Positions 33,138-42,474 of a DNA stretch of 64,000 nucleotides are shown piece by piece. The stretch comes from Fictibacillus marinisediminis. GTDB taxonomy: Bacteria; Bacillota; Bacilli; Bacillales; Fictibacillaceae. Numbering within the stretch: the stretch's first letter is position 1; every line of letters begins with the position of its first letter. The notes under the pieces are model-generated. The model did not search any database. It had not been told where the DNA came from and worked only from the letters and a program-made list of their open reading frames with translations. Location: assembly GCF_023149135.1 (NCBI RefSeq), contig NZ_JAIWJX010000002.1, positions 806,001 through 870,000 of the forward strand, written 5' to 3'. Made by a program: the position numbers and the translations under genes.

Positions 33138-34683
33138 GAACTTTTTCTCAACGCTTGTCGATACGTTTCAAACGAGATGGCCGGACATTCTGGAAGGTCT
33201 GCAGCAGCATTTATTTCTTTCTCTTGTGTCGATCCTTATCGCAGCTGCGATTGCCATACCACTAGGCATTTATATTTCAAGAAGAGCTAGAATTGCGGAG
33301 CCTGTAATCGGTGTAACAGCTATCTTTCAGACGATTCCAAGCTTAGCATTATTCGGATTTTTGCTTCCGCTCTTTGGCATTGGAAGCACAACTGCCATTA
33401 TTGCATTGACTGTATATGCACTGCTTCCCATTTTAAGAAATACATACACTGGCATTACAGGAGTGGATCAGTCTGCGGTTGAAGCGGGCCGGGGAATGGG
33501 GATGACGAAGAATCAAATTTTAAGAATGATTGAACTCCCGCTTGCCCTTCCTATTATTATGGCAGGCTTGCGCACCGCCACAGTGTTAACGATCGGGGTA
33601 GCCACATTGGCAGCCTTTATTGGTGCTGGCGGACTCGGTGACCTGATCTACAGGGGGCTTTCAACCACCAGGAATGAACTCGTGCTTGCTGGTGCTATAC
33701 CAGCTGCTCTGCTCGCGCTTGTTATCGATTATATTCTGAAGCGGATTGAAATCGCGTCTAATCCGGTCGGCAAAAGGAAGTTTTCGTGGAAAAAGGCGAT
33801 TATTATTCTCATACCCGTCGCTGCGCTGCTTCTGTTTTTCGCCATAAGGAGCGGTACATCAGACGATACGATTAAGATTTCAGGGAAGAAATGGACAGAG
33901 CAGTATATCCTTCCTTATGTTATCGCGGAATATGTAGAAGCAAAAACAGACTATAAAGTAGACGTAGGAGAAGGGCTCGGAGAAACCCCGATATTGACCC
34001 AGGCCATCAAAAAGGGTGATATCGACATGTACGTAGAGTATACAGGGACTGGACTGCTTACCATCCTTAAGGAAAAGTATTCTCCCAATCTTACTCCCGA
34101 TCAAATCTATGACCGTGTGAAAGAAGGATACAAAAAGAAATATAAACTGGACTGGCTTGAGCCCCTTGGTTTTCAGAATACGTATGCTCTTGCTCTACGG
34201 CCTCAAAAGTATAAAGAACTTGGAGTGAAAACAACCTCTGAGCTTGCAGGCAAATCATCACAAGTCACGTTCGGCGCTCCAACCGAATTCTATGAACGTG
34301 AGGATGGCTATCCCGGTTTCCAAAAGGTGTATAACTTTAACTTTAAAGATAAAAAAAGCCTTGATCCCAATTTGATGTATGGAGCGGTAAAGGCTGGAAA
34401 AGTAGATACCATAGCTGCCTTTACAACTGATGGAAGGATTGCGCGCTATAATCTCAAGCTGTTAAAAGATGATAAGAAATTCTTCCCGCCTTATTATGCG
34501 GCACCGATTGTCAGAGAAGATACGCTGAAGAAATTTCCGAAGCTGAAGGATACGGTTAACCAGCTGGCAGGAAAAATAAGTGAAAGGGATATGGCAGAAA
34601 TGAACGCGAAAGTGGACATCGATAAGGAAGAACCAGGGGATGTGGCAAGGGATTTCCTTAAGAAAAAAGGGTTAGTTAAATAA
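33127..34683 (+). CDS. Fused permease and substrate-binding protein of a betaine/choline ABC importer
   Basis: This 518-residue protein fuses two functions usually split between OpuCB/OpuCD and OpuCC. The first 225 residues are a five- or six-helix permease with the EAA-like loop (GVDQSAVEAGRGMGMTKNQ). After one further helix (about 229-247) comes a type II solute-binding domain beginning ISGKKWTEQYILPYVIAEYV and including GDIDMYVEYTGTGLLTILKE. The fusion tethers the receptor to the membrane, as in the lactococcal BusAB/OpuABC arrangement. Substrate (betaine, carnitine or choline) is not determined. It overlaps the ATPase gene by 11 bases. Confidence 0.9.
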   Translation: MNNKNFFSTLVDTFQTRWPDILEGLQQHLFLSLVSILIAAAIAIPLGIYISRRARIAEPVIGVTAIFQTIPSLALFGFLLPLFGIGSTTAIIALTVYALLPILRNTYTGITGVDQSAVEAGRGMGMTKNQILRMIELPLALPIIMAGLRTATVLTIGVATLAAFIGAGGLGDLIYRGLSTTRNELVLAGAIPAALLALVIDYILKRIEIASNPVGKRKFSWKKAIIILIPVAALLLFFAIRSGTSDDTIKISGKKWTEQYILPYVIAEYVEAKTDYKVDVGEGLGETPILTQAIKKGDIDMYVEYTGTGLLTILKEKYSPNLTPDQIYDRVKEGYKKKYKLDWLEPLGFQNTYALALRPQKYKELGVKTTSELAGKSSQVTFGAPTEFYEREDGYPGFQKVYNFNFKDKKSLDPNLMYGAVKAGKVDTIAAFTTDGRIARYNLKLLKDDKKFFPPYYAAPIVREDTLKKFPKLKDTVNQLAGKISERDMAEMNAKVDIDKEEPGDVARDFLKKKGLVK

Positions 34684-34689
34684 ACATCC

Positions 34690-34734
34690 AATAAATAAAA
34701 AAAGCCTGGTGATGCCAGGCTTTTTTTATTTATT
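34690..34734. terminator. Bidirectional terminator after the Opu operon
   Basis: AATAAATAAAAAAAGCCTGG (34690-34709) and its perfect complement (34715-34734) flank a five-base loop. It lies between convergent genes. Confidence 0.9.
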
Positions 34735-34737
34735 GGA

Positions 34738-35460
34738 TTATAGAACCTTGCTTAAAAAGGATTTTGTCCTCTCATGCTTCGGGTTTCCGAATAATTCAGA
34801 CGGAATGTTCTCTTCAACGATATAGCCGCCATCCATGAAGATGACACGGTCACCGACCTCACGGGCAAAGCCCATTTCGTGGGTAACAACGACCATCGTC
34901 ATTCCTTCCTTCGCAAGCTGTTTCATCACTTCGAGCACTTCTCCCACCATTTCGGGATCCAGTGCTGAAGTGGGTTCGTCAAAGAGCATGATCTTAGGAT
35001 CCATGGCCAGTGCACGGGCGATGGCCACACGCTGTTTTTGTCCTCCGGATAACTGTCCCGGGTAACTGTTTGCTTTGTCATTCAAGCCAACTTTGGATAG
35101 AAGAGCGAGAGCTTTTTCTTTAGCTTTCGCTGGTTCCATTCCCCGTACTTTTATAGGCCCAAGCGTCACGTTTTCCAGAACAGATTTATGTGGAAAGAGG
35201 TTGAACTGCTGAAACACCATACCAACATCCTGGCGTACAAGGTTAATGTTTACCTTCGGATCAACAAGATTATAGCCATTCACCACTACTTCTCCGCCAG
35301 TGATATCCTCAAGCTTATTTAAACAGCGGAGAAACGTGCTTTTCCCTGAACCGGACGGACCGATCACGCAGACTACTTCCTGTTCCTTGATTTCAGAGTT
35401 TATATCTTTTAACACTTCTAAATCCCCAAAGGATTTTTTTAAGTTTCGTACTTTGATCAT
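34738..35460 (-). CDS. Polar amino acid ABC transporter ATPase (GlnQ/ArtM-type), orphan
   Basis: This 240-residue ATPase has Walker A ([10 protein letters not shown]), Q-loop ([18 protein letters not shown]), signature ([15 protein letters not shown]) and Walker B ([16 protein letters not shown]) motifs, with the [17 protein letters not shown] region of polar amino acid (PAAT) importers. GGGGGAA precedes the ATG on the minus strand. No permease or solute-binding gene is next to it, so it must serve partners encoded elsewhere, or be a remnant of an operon. Amino acid specificity cannot be told. Confidence 0.88.
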   Translation of the reverse strand: MIKVRNLKKSFGDLEVLKDINSEIKEQEVVCVIGPSGSGKSTFLRCLNKLEDITGGEVVVNGYNLVDPKVNINLVRQDVGMVFQQFNLFPHKSVLENVTLGPIKVRGMEPAKAKEKALALLSKVGLNDKANSYPGQLSGGQKQRVAIARALAMDPKIMLFDEPTSALDPEMVGEVLEVMKQLAKEGMTMVVVTHEMGFAREVGDRVIFMDGGYIVEENIPSELFGNPKHERTKSFLSKVL

Positions 35461-35639
35461 TGAGAGTTCGTTCCCCCTTTTTTATATCCTATTAGGTCTC
35501 TTTATCGTTTTCCTGATGTTAACTAGATTATACCTTCTGAAAGGGGAGAATGCGATGAATAAAACTTTTAATGTAAACTGTTATAAAAATTTTTAGAAAA
35601 CTTATTGACCATCTAGGAAGTTTCACCTATACTCAACTT

Positions 35640-35669
35640 ATGAAAACGATTTCATGATTTCGATTTCAT
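35640..35669. promoter_or_regulatory. LacI-type operators or cre sites upstream of the LacI-family gene
   Basis: ATGAAAACGATTTCAT (35640-35655) is an almost perfect 16-base palindrome with central CG. A second copy, ATGATTTCGATTTCAT, overlaps it at 35654-35669. Both are of the kind bound by LacI-family regulators. The first also fits the CcpA cre consensus TGWNANCGNTNWCA. Autoregulation and catabolite repression are both plausible. Confidence 0.6.
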
Positions 35670-35693
35670 AGTGAGAAATGAAGGAGAAACGCA

Positions 35694-36680
35694 ATGGCGA
35701 CTATTCAAGATGTAGCAAAGCTGGCCGGATTATCGAGAACAACAGTCTCCAGAGTAATCAATCAGCATCCATATGTTACGGATGAAAAGAAAAGACTCGT
35801 TATGAATGCGATGGAAGAGTTAAATTATGTACCTAATTCTTCTGCACGCCGGCTAAGAAAGCAGCAGACTGAAACCATTGCCGTTTATGTCCCAAGGATC
35901 ACAAATCCCTTCTTCAGCCAAATGGTTGAGGTCATGGGAAACTATGCGTCCGATAAAGGATACCAGCTTATTCTCTGCCAGACGAGCTACAGCCGCAATC
36001 AGGAGATCAATTATCTTGAATTACTGAAAACGAAGCAAGTAGACGGGTTGATCCTCACGTCCATCGAGAATGAATGGAGTGACATTGAACCGTATATGAA
36101 CTTTGGGCCGATCATGTTATGCAATGAATACAATGATGAAGCCGATGTACCAACCGTTTATTTAAATCAGGTTGAAGGCGGTTACATAGGGACGCGGCAT
36201 CTCATCGAGCAAGGCCATACGAAAATTGGATATTGCTCGGGGGACAACACCGCATCGCGCGTAGCTTCTGACCGGTACAAAGGCTATAAGAAGGCATTGG
36301 CTGAGGCAGGGCTTCCTGTCAACGATGAGTGGTTCCTGACAAGTGCATACAGCATCGAGGATGGAAAGCGGATTTTTCAAACTATCGCAAGCATGCAGAA
36401 CCCTCCTACGGCAGTGTTTACCGGAAGTGATGAAGTAGCAGCAGGAATCTGGAAGGAAGCGGTCAATCATCAATGGCGAGTACCGGATGATTTAGCCATC
36501 ATAGGTTTCGATGACCAGCCAATTGCAGATTTGATCGGTTTGACGACGATTGAGCAGCCGATAGAGGAAATTGCAAAGCGGGCAATGGAACAAATGATTC
36601 AAACGATAGAAAAGAAACTGCCAAGCAAGAAAAAGGAAATACAGCTTGATTTTAAACTGGTTAAACGGCGGTCTACCTGA
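35694..36680 (+). CDS. LacI-family transcriptional regulator
   Basis: This 328-residue protein has an N-terminal LacI helix-turn-helix (ATIQDVAKLAGLSRTTVSRV, then YVPNSSARRL as hinge) and a periplasmic-binding-like sensor domain that ends DLAIIGFDDQPIADLIGLTT. AAGGAGAAACGCA precedes ATG 35694. It lies next to and transcribes into a sugar ABC importer, so it very likely controls that import operon. The sugar is unknown; the importer type suggests a disaccharide or oligosaccharide. A 22-base palindrome spans its stop codon. Confidence 0.88.
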   Translation: MATIQDVAKLAGLSRTTVSRVINQHPYVTDEKKRLVMNAMEELNYVPNSSARRLRKQQTETIAVYVPRITNPFFSQMVEVMGNYASDKGYQLILCQTSYSRNQEINYLELLKTKQVDGLILTSIENEWSDIEPYMNFGPIMLCNEYNDEADVPTVYLNQVEGGYIGTRHLIEQGHTKIGYCSGDNTASRVASDRYKGYKKALAEAGLPVNDEWFLTSAYSIEDGKRIFQTIASMQNPPTAVFTGSDEVAAGIWKEAVNHQWRVPDDLAIIGFDDQPIADLIGLTTIEQPIEEIAKRAMEQMIQTIEKKLPSKKKEIQLDFKLVKRRST

Positions 36681-36698
36681 TTCCATTAATGGAATCAG
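36677..36698. promoter_or_regulatory. Perfect 22-base palindrome between LacI gene and sugar importer
   Basis: CTGATTCCATTA/ATGGAATCAG is perfectly symmetric and includes the stop of the regulator gene. It has no U-tract, so it may be an operator or an mRNA hairpin separating the regulator from the importer. Confidence 0.5.
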
Positions 36699-36733
36699 CA
36701 GTCCGCGTACTATATTAAAGGGGGATAACCTTG

Positions 36734-38032
36734 ATGAACATCAAAAAAATCTCAAAGGTCATTACAACATCACTTGCTCTTTCACTCGTTTTGTCCGCGT
36801 GCAGTGACAACAAAGCGAGCACAGACGAAAAGTCAAAGGATTCTGGAAGCAAGGGTAAAAAAGTCGAGTTGATTTATGCCCGCGGTAAAGATGACACACA
36901 TGCTACGCAAAAGATGGTAGCAGCGTTCGAGAAGAAGTACCCGAACATCGATGTTAAATTCCGTGAGATGCCTGCTGACACAGGAAAGCAGCATAATGCT
37001 TACGTAACAGCGTTCAACGCCAAATCAGATGAGATCGATGTCTTTGATATGGATGTTGTGTGGCCGGCAGAGTTTGCACAGGCGGGCTACGTTATGCCGC
37101 TGGACCGTTTCATCCAAAAAGACGGTGTAAAGCTGGACGAGTATAACGAAGGTGCATTGAGCGCTTCGAAATTTAAAGGAAAACAATGGGCACTTCCAAA
37201 GTTCATCGATGCCGGTATGCTTTTCTATCGTACAGACCTTGTAAAATCACCGCCGAAAACGTGGGATGATCTTTTAAAACAGGCAAAAGCAGATAAAGGA
37301 AAAGGCGGTACGAAGTTCGGATACTTGATGCAGGCAAAGCAATATGAAGGACTTGTATGTAACGCGGTTGAATTTATCGCTTCTTACGGCGGAGAGATTA
37401 TCAATGACAAAGGAGAAGTTGTCGTAGATTCTCCACAAGCTGTAAAAGGGATCAAAAAACTTGTAGAAGTTGCTACTTCTGATGTTGTACCTAAAAACGT
37501 AACGACATTCGCAGAGCCTGAGTCTCATACAGCATTCATTAACGGACAATCTGCGTTCATCCGCAACTGGCCGTATCAATATGCTCTTGCTAATGATAAG
37601 TCACAATCTAAAATTGTAGGCAAAATTGGCGTAGCACCGCTTCCAGCTGGTGACAAAGGACCTGCTGCTGCACTTGGCGGATGGCAAGCGGGTATCAACA
37701 AGAATACTGATGTACCGAAAGAAGCTTGGTTATTCCTTAAATTTATGGCGGGTGAAGAAGGACAGAAGCTTGATGCGATCAATGGCGGACATGCTCCAAC
37801 GCTCAACAAATTGTTCGACGATCCAGATGTTCAAAAAGCAAATCCTTACTTTAAAGAAGAAGGATTCGTAAACGCTCTTAAATCAGCGGTATCCCGTCCG
37901 GTAGCACCGAACTACACTGAAATCTCAGATATCATCCAAATCCAGATTTCCAAAGCGATCGCTAAAGAAATCACACCGGAACAAGCAGCTAAAAACATGC
38001 AAAAAGAAATCTCTGCAAAGCTTGAAAAGTAA
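36734..38032 (+). CDS. Sugar ABC transporter solute-binding lipoprotein
   Basis: This 432-residue receptor has a lipoprotein signal peptide (MNIKKISKVITTSLALSLVL) with lipobox LSAC, and a Ser/Lys-rich linker. A family 1 solute-binding domain follows, including PAEFAQAGYVMPLDRFIQ, KFIDAGMLFYRTDLV and LGGWQAGINKNTDVPKEAW. This type captures maltose, trehalose or other alpha-glucosides. ATG 36734 lies just after GGGGGATAACCTTG. Two hairpins separate it from the permease genes, which would let the receptor be made in excess. No ATPase is adjacent; shared MsmX-type ATPase is likely. Confidence 0.87.
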   Translation: MNIKKISKVITTSLALSLVLSACSDNKASTDEKSKDSGSKGKKVELIYARGKDDTHATQKMVAAFEKKYPNIDVKFREMPADTGKQHNAYVTAFNAKSDEIDVFDMDVVWPAEFAQAGYVMPLDRFIQKDGVKLDEYNEGALSASKFKGKQWALPKFIDAGMLFYRTDLVKSPPKTWDDLLKQAKADKGKGGTKFGYLMQAKQYEGLVCNAVEFIASYGGEIINDKGEVVVDSPQAVKGIKKLVEVATSDVVPKNVTTFAEPESHTAFINGQSAFIRNWPYQYALANDKSQSKIVGKIGVAPLPAGDKGPAAALGGWQAGINKNTDVPKEAWLFLKFMAGEEGQKLDAINGGHAPTLNKLFDDPDVQKANPYFKEEGFVNALKSAVSRPVAPNYTEISDIIQIQISKAIAKEITPEQAAKNMQKEISAKLEK

Positions 38033-38049
38033 TAGACTCGACAAGTAAA

Positions 38050-38144
38050 TGCATAAGCCTTCATGTATATGGAGGCTTATGCAAAATTATTAGTGGTATC
38101 GATTCCAGAATGAAATGGATGGACTGTTGCTTCGCCAGTCCATC
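38050..38144 (+). other. Two mRNA hairpins between receptor and permease genes
   Basis: TGCATAAGCCT (38050-38060) pairs with AGGCTTATGCA (38073-38083), and GATGGACTG (38118-38126) pairs with CAGTCCATC (38136-38144). Neither is followed by a full T-run. Hairpins here commonly protect the upstream receptor mRNA from 3' decay and so raise the receptor-to-permease ratio. Confidence 0.6.
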
Positions 38145-38176
38145 GATGGCATTCGTTATGTAAGGAGTGGACAAAC

Positions 38177-39514
38177 GTGGAAGTAAAGCTAAATCCAGAG
38201 AAACAGCCAAAGCAGGTAAAGCCTTCTTCAGGAAAAAAACGAAAAGCGTCTGAAAGCAGATTGGGCTATATGCTTGTTGCCCCATCTTTGATTTTAATTC
38301 TACTTATCGCAGTATGGCCCGTACTTCAATCGTTTTATTACAGCCTGTTTGACCTCAGATTAAATAACCCGACAAAATCCGAAGTAAACTTGAGTTACCA
38401 TATTGACCTTGAAAAGTATTTAAACAGTTACCCTTTTCTGATCAGTACACTCGAAGACGAGGCAGGGAAAGCAAAGGGGTCAACGGCTGACACGCTAAAT
38501 GGATTGATTAAAGAGCTAAAAGATGTTGATACAGGCATACAAAGTGATGCTGCTGTTAAGAAAAAATATGAGCAAGTCGATGACAAACTGACGAACATGG
38601 AGCCGGTAAGTGAAGAGCTAAGCTCGGTAAAGGTTGATAAAGCTGATGCAATGAAGCTTGATAAGACGCTTCATAAAGTATCCACACAAGTAAAGGACCT
38701 TAAGGGGCTTAAGAGTGAAGAGGATGCTCTCGGCTTGTCTTCTTCCCTGAACGAAGCGGTAATTAAGCCTAACTTTATCGGATTTGACCATTACAAGAGC
38801 AATCTGACGGATAAGCGGATGTGGATGGCGATTTGGAATACAAGCGCGTTTACCATCATTTCCGTTTTTATAGAACTGGTACTTGGACTTGCGATTGCTG
38901 TATTGATCAATAAAGCTTTCTTTGGAAGAGGTCTGGTCAGGGCGACGATCCTCATTCCTTGGGCGATTCCAACCGCCGTTTCTGCGAAAATGTGGCAGTT
39001 CTTATATGATGGCCAGAATGGGATCGTCGCTAAGATTTTTGAGAAAATCGGACTCGTTGATAATGCGACGGATCTCCTGACAAGCAATATCGGAGCCATG
39101 TTTTCTATTATTTTTACGGATGTCTGGAAAACGACTCCATATATGGCGTTATTGCTCTTAGCCGGCCTGCAGACAATCTCATCTTCACTCTACGAGGCCG
39201 CGTCCATTGATGGAGCGACCAAATGGAAGCAGTTCACGACCATTACACTGCCTTTGTTAAAATCCAGTATTCTGGTAGCCTTGCTGTTCAGAACACTCGA
39301 TGCTTTCCGGGTATTTGACCTTGTCTATGTACTGACAGGCGGAGGTCCTGCCAACTCAACGGAAACAATATCGATCCTGGCGTACAAAAGGATGTTCGAA
39401 CAGACCAATTTCGGGGACGGTTCAGCACTGTCGGTTATCGTCTTTGTCTGTGTTGCCGTCATTTCCATGATTTTCATCAAGTTTCTTGGCCGTGACCTGT
39501 TAAACGACAAGTAG
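38177..39514 (+). CDS. Sugar ABC permease, MalF-type, with large external loop
   Basis: This 445-residue permease, longer than the usual 290-320, starts at GTG 38177 after AAGGAGTGG. After a basic N-terminal tail and one membrane helix (about residues 33-58) comes a hydrophilic helical stretch of about 130 residues (65-200) rich in Lys, Asp and Leu. Five more helices and the EAA loop (YEAASIDGATKWKQFTTITL) follow. E. coli MalF also has a large P2 loop at the equivalent place, which touches the receptor, but sequence similarity is not evident. It pairs with the MalG-type gene 30 bases downstream. Confidence 0.87.
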   Translation: MEVKLNPEKQPKQVKPSSGKKRKASESRLGYMLVAPSLILILLIAVWPVLQSFYYSLFDLRLNNPTKSEVNLSYHIDLEKYLNSYPFLISTLEDEAGKAKGSTADTLNGLIKELKDVDTGIQSDAAVKKKYEQVDDKLTNMEPVSEELSSVKVDKADAMKLDKTLHKVSTQVKDLKGLKSEEDALGLSSSLNEAVIKPNFIGFDHYKSNLTDKRMWMAIWNTSAFTIISVFIELVLGLAIAVLINKAFFGRGLVRATILIPWAIPTAVSAKMWQFLYDGQNGIVAKIFEKIGLVDNATDLLTSNIGAMFSIIFTDVWKTTPYMALLLLAGLQTISSSLYEAASIDGATKWKQFTTITLPLLKSSILVALLFRTLDAFRVFDLVYVLTGGGPANSTETISILAYKRMFEQTNFGDGSALSVIVFVCVAVISMIFIKFLGRDLLNDK

Positions 39515-39544
39515 GGCAGTTACTGTAAAAAGGAGTGAGAATTC

Positions 39545-40372
39545 GTGAATAAAAAAGCAGGACCGCTGTTTTATATCTTTCTTGCAATCTTTGTGTTTCT
39601 CGTCATGTTCCCGTTCTTATGGATGCTGTTAAGCTCGATTAAGCCAGTTTCAGAGCTGTTTGGGGATAAGGCGTTCCATCCGTTTACAGACCATCCTACT
39701 TTTAAAAACTATGTGTCTGTATTCACTAACTATCCGTTTCTTAAATACTTATGGAACAGCTTCGTTGTTTCGGGTGTTACGACGGTATATACAGTTTTAA
39801 TCGCATCATTCACAGCTTACGCGATCGCGAGGCTTCAGTTTAAAGGGAAGACAGTTATTTTGGGGCTGGTGCTCTCGGTATCCATGTTCCCCCAGATCGC
39901 TACCATTTCACCGATCTACATTCTATTGAAGAATATCGGATTGACCAACAGCTACTTAGGTTTGATCATTCCCTATACAACGGTTACGCTTCCGCTGTCG
40001 ATCTGGATTCTGGTTACCTTCTTCCGCAAGATCCCGTTTGATCTGGAGGAAGCAGCAAAGATGGATGGAGCAACCTTGATGCAGACGTACTGGAAAGTTA
40101 TACTGCCGCTTGCTGTGCCGGGAATCTTTACAACAGCGATTCTCGTATTTATCGCAGCATGGAATGAATTCCTGTTCGCCTTAACCATCAACACCGATGA
40201 TAAATTAAAAACAGTTCCAGTCGGGATTGCGATGTTTGAAGGGCAGTTCACCGTACCTTGGGGCGATATCACAGCAGCAACGGTTATTGTTACTGTTCCG
40301 CTCGTTATCATGGTTCTGTTGTTCCAGCGCAGAATTGTTTCCGGCCTTACATCAGGAGCCGTAAAAGAATAG
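39545..40372 (+). CDS. Sugar ABC permease, MalG-type
   Basis: This 275-residue protein has six membrane helices and the conserved EAA loop in LEEAAKMDGATLMQTYWKV. It starts at GTG 39545 after AAGGAGTGAGAATTC. The segment IAAWNEFLFALTINTDDK is typical of MalG-type subunits of carbohydrate importers. It is the last gene of the LacI, receptor, MalF, MalG set, with no hydrolase gene nearby. A GTGCCAGGCAC-type hairpin follows and may act as terminator. Confidence 0.88.
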   Translation: MNKKAGPLFYIFLAIFVFLVMFPFLWMLLSSIKPVSELFGDKAFHPFTDHPTFKNYVSVFTNYPFLKYLWNSFVVSGVTTVYTVLIASFTAYAIARLQFKGKTVILGLVLSVSMFPQIATISPIYILLKNIGLTNSYLGLIIPYTTVTLPLSIWILVTFFRKIPFDLEEAAKMDGATLMQTYWKVILPLAVPGIFTTAILVFIAAWNEFLFALTINTDDKLKTVPVGIAMFEGQFTVPWGDITAATVIVTVPLVIMVLLFQRRIVSGLTSGAVKE

Positions 40373-40395
40373 AAGGCTTTCCTTTCCTTTCGTTT

Positions 40396-40450
40396 AGGTG
40401 CCAGGCACCCGTCTTTGACATATGTCAAAAGGCGGTGCCTGGCACCTTTT
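40396..40450 (+). repeat. GGTGCCAGGCACC composite hairpin (dispersed repeat, likely terminator)
   Basis: GGTGCCAGGCACC (40397-40409) and GGTGCCTGGCACC (40434-40446) are complementary and each is itself near-palindromic. Between them lies the perfect palindrome TTTGACATATGTCAAA (40414-40429). A T4 follows. The same core is repeated after pbpF. It stands at the end of the sugar operon and may terminate it. Confidence 0.8.
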
Positions 40451-40490
40451 AAGGTTATACTAGGAGTAAAATCATAAGGAAGTGAATGAA

Positions 40491-41225
40491 GTGAAGCTAA
40501 CAGTAATTGGGTATTGGGGCGGCTATCCGGGAAAAGGAGAAGCTACTTCGGGTTATCTTCTGCAGCATGAGGGCTTTAATCTGCTGATTGACTGCGGGAG
40601 CGGTGTTTTGTCCAGCCTGCAGAACTATATAGGGGTTGAGGAATTGAATGCTGTGATCCTGTCGCACTATCATCATGACCATGTGGCAGATATTGGCGTC
40701 CTTCAGTATGGCCGGCTCGTTCAATCCTTTTTGCAGAAAAGTATTCCAACACTGCCGGTTTATGGCCATACAAAAGATCAAAAGGGTTTCCAGAGCTTAA
40801 CGTACCGTTCAGCTACTGCGGGTAAAGCCTACTTCCCGGAACAGCTGCTCCAGATCGGTCCGTTTCATATCTCCTTTATGGAGACAAAGCATCCGGCACC
40901 ATGCTATGCGATGAGAATTACAGATGGAAGCAAAACCTTCGTATATACAGCAGATTCTGCTTATCTCTCTGACTTTGTTCACTTTAGCAAAGGTGCAGAT
41001 CTGCTTATTTCAGAATGCAATTTCTACAGTGATCAAGATGGAGGCGGCCCTGGACATATGAACTCTCATGATGCTGCAAACATTGCAGCCAAAGCGGATA
41101 TTCCTCATCTGTTACTCACGCATCTTCCGCATTTCGGTGACCATAACCAGCTAATCGAACAAGCGTCAGAGAGGTTTAGCGGCAAAGTGGAAACCGCATC
41201 TGCCGGGTGGATGTGGGAAGGATAA
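40491..41225 (+). CDS. yhfI: Metallo-beta-lactamase-fold hydrolase YhfI
   Basis: This 244-residue protein has the metallo-beta-lactamase fold with the metal motif HYHHDH (SHYHHDHVADIG), further His in ETKHPAPCYAM, and Asp in YTADSAYLSDF. It resembles B. subtilis YhfI, which lies next to lplJ (yhfJ), as here. Relatives include RNase Z-like and phosphodiesterase enzymes; the substrate is unknown. GTG 40491 has AAGGAAG at good distance, and the GTG at 40482 is too close to it. Confidence 0.8.
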   Translation: MKLTVIGYWGGYPGKGEATSGYLLQHEGFNLLIDCGSGVLSSLQNYIGVEELNAVILSHYHHDHVADIGVLQYGRLVQSFLQKSIPTLPVYGHTKDQKGFQSLTYRSATAGKAYFPEQLLQIGPFHISFMETKHPAPCYAMRITDGSKTFVYTADSAYLSDFVHFSKGADLLISECNFYSDQDGGGPGHMNSHDAANIAAKADIPHLLLTHLPHFGDHNQLIEQASERFSGKVETASAGWMWEG

Positions 41226-41342
41226 AATATAACCATAAATTGTTAGGGAATGAGAAGTCTGACAGCTTGCTATTCTTCTAAAAGAGTTGTATAACGAAAA
41301 AGGAGAAATTTTTTCTAACTGAGCAGTGAAGGAGAATAAGCT

Positions 41343-42332
41343 ATGCTGTTTATTGATAACCGTAATATTACGGATCCCAGAGTAAACCTTGCCATTGAGG
41401 AATACGCTTTAAAAAACCTGGATATTAACGAAACGTATCTTTTATTTTATATTAATGAACCTTCTATTATTATCGGGAAGAACCAGAATACGGTAGAGGA
41501 GATCAATGCTGATTATGTTCGGGAGCACGGAATCCATGTCGTCCGCCGACTATCAGGCGGGGGAGCGGTCTACCATGATACCGGCAACCTGAACTTCAGC
41601 TTCATTACGAAAGATGATGGCAATTCTTTTCATGATTTTAAAAAGTTTACCGATCCTGTCGTCAAGGCACTGAATAAACTGGGTCTTAATGCGGAGCTTA
41701 GCGGAAGAAATGATATTCTCGTTGACGGGAAGAAAATTTCAGGAAACGCTATGTTTACTACCCGAGGCAGAATGTTTAGCCACGGTACACTTATGTTTGA
41801 TTCTGAAATTGAAAATGTTGTCTCTGCTCTTAATGTAAAATTAGATAAGATTCAATCGAAAGGCATCAAGTCGATTCGCAGTAGGGTTACGAATATTAAA
41901 GAGCATATGAATAAAGAAATGACGATGGAGGAATTCAAGCAGATTCTACTTGCGTACTTGTTCGAAGAATTTGAGGAAATCCCGCGCTATGAACTGACCG
42001 AGAAAGATTGGGAACAAATTAATAAGTTATCAGAAGAAAGATACCGCAATTGGGATTGGAACTATGGTAACTCTCCGAAATCCAACGTGGAGCTTTCCAA
42101 CCGTTTTGCTGGTGGTTCAGTAGATGTGAAACTTCAAATTGAGAAAGGCATCATGCGTGAATGTAAAATTTACGGTGATTTCTTTGGAGTAGGCGATGTA
42201 CGTGACATCGAAGAGCGGCTGATCGGCACCCGCTATGACAGAGGAGACATTGAAAAAGCGCTTGAAGATGCAGACATGAGCCATTATTTTGGAAATGTAA
42301 CGAGAGAAGAATTTTTGGACTTGCTCTATTAA
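41343..42332 (+). CDS. lplJ: Lipoate-protein ligase LplJ
   Basis: This 329-residue enzyme activates free lipoate with ATP and attaches it to E2 subunits and GcvH. It has the biotin/lipoate ligase fold, with VVRRLSGGGAVYHDTGNLNF carrying the lipoyl-AMP-binding RRxSGGGxVxHD motif and KISGNAMFTTRGRMFSHGTL carrying the catalytic Lys region. The length matches B. subtilis LplJ (331). AAGGAGAATAAGCT precedes the ATG. Its activity would serve the E2 protein encoded at 61675. The terminator downstream separates it from paaK. Confidence 0.95.
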   Translation: MLFIDNRNITDPRVNLAIEEYALKNLDINETYLLFYINEPSIIIGKNQNTVEEINADYVREHGIHVVRRLSGGGAVYHDTGNLNFSFITKDDGNSFHDFKKFTDPVVKALNKLGLNAELSGRNDILVDGKKISGNAMFTTRGRMFSHGTLMFDSEIENVVSALNVKLDKIQSKGIKSIRSRVTNIKEHMNKEMTMEEFKQILLAYLFEEFEEIPRYELTEKDWEQINKLSEERYRNWDWNYGNSPKSNVELSNRFAGGSVDVKLQIEKGIMRECKIYGDFFGVGDVRDIEERLIGTRYDRGDIEKALEDADMSHYFGNVTREEFLDLLY

Positions 42333-42424
42333 TTAAAAAGCTCTGTAAGACTAAATGATGGAGCGTTTCATTTGTTCCACGAATCATTATATATACAATC
42401 TGCTTTAATAAAATTCATTAATAA

Positions 42425-42461
42425 AGACAGCTATGGCATGAGGCTACAGCTGTCTTTTTTT
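42425..42461 (+). terminator. Terminator after lplJ
   Basis: AGACAGCT (42425-42432) pairs with AGCTGTCT (42448-42455), followed by T7. Confidence 0.85.
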
Positions 42462-42474
42462 GCTCATCTTCCAT

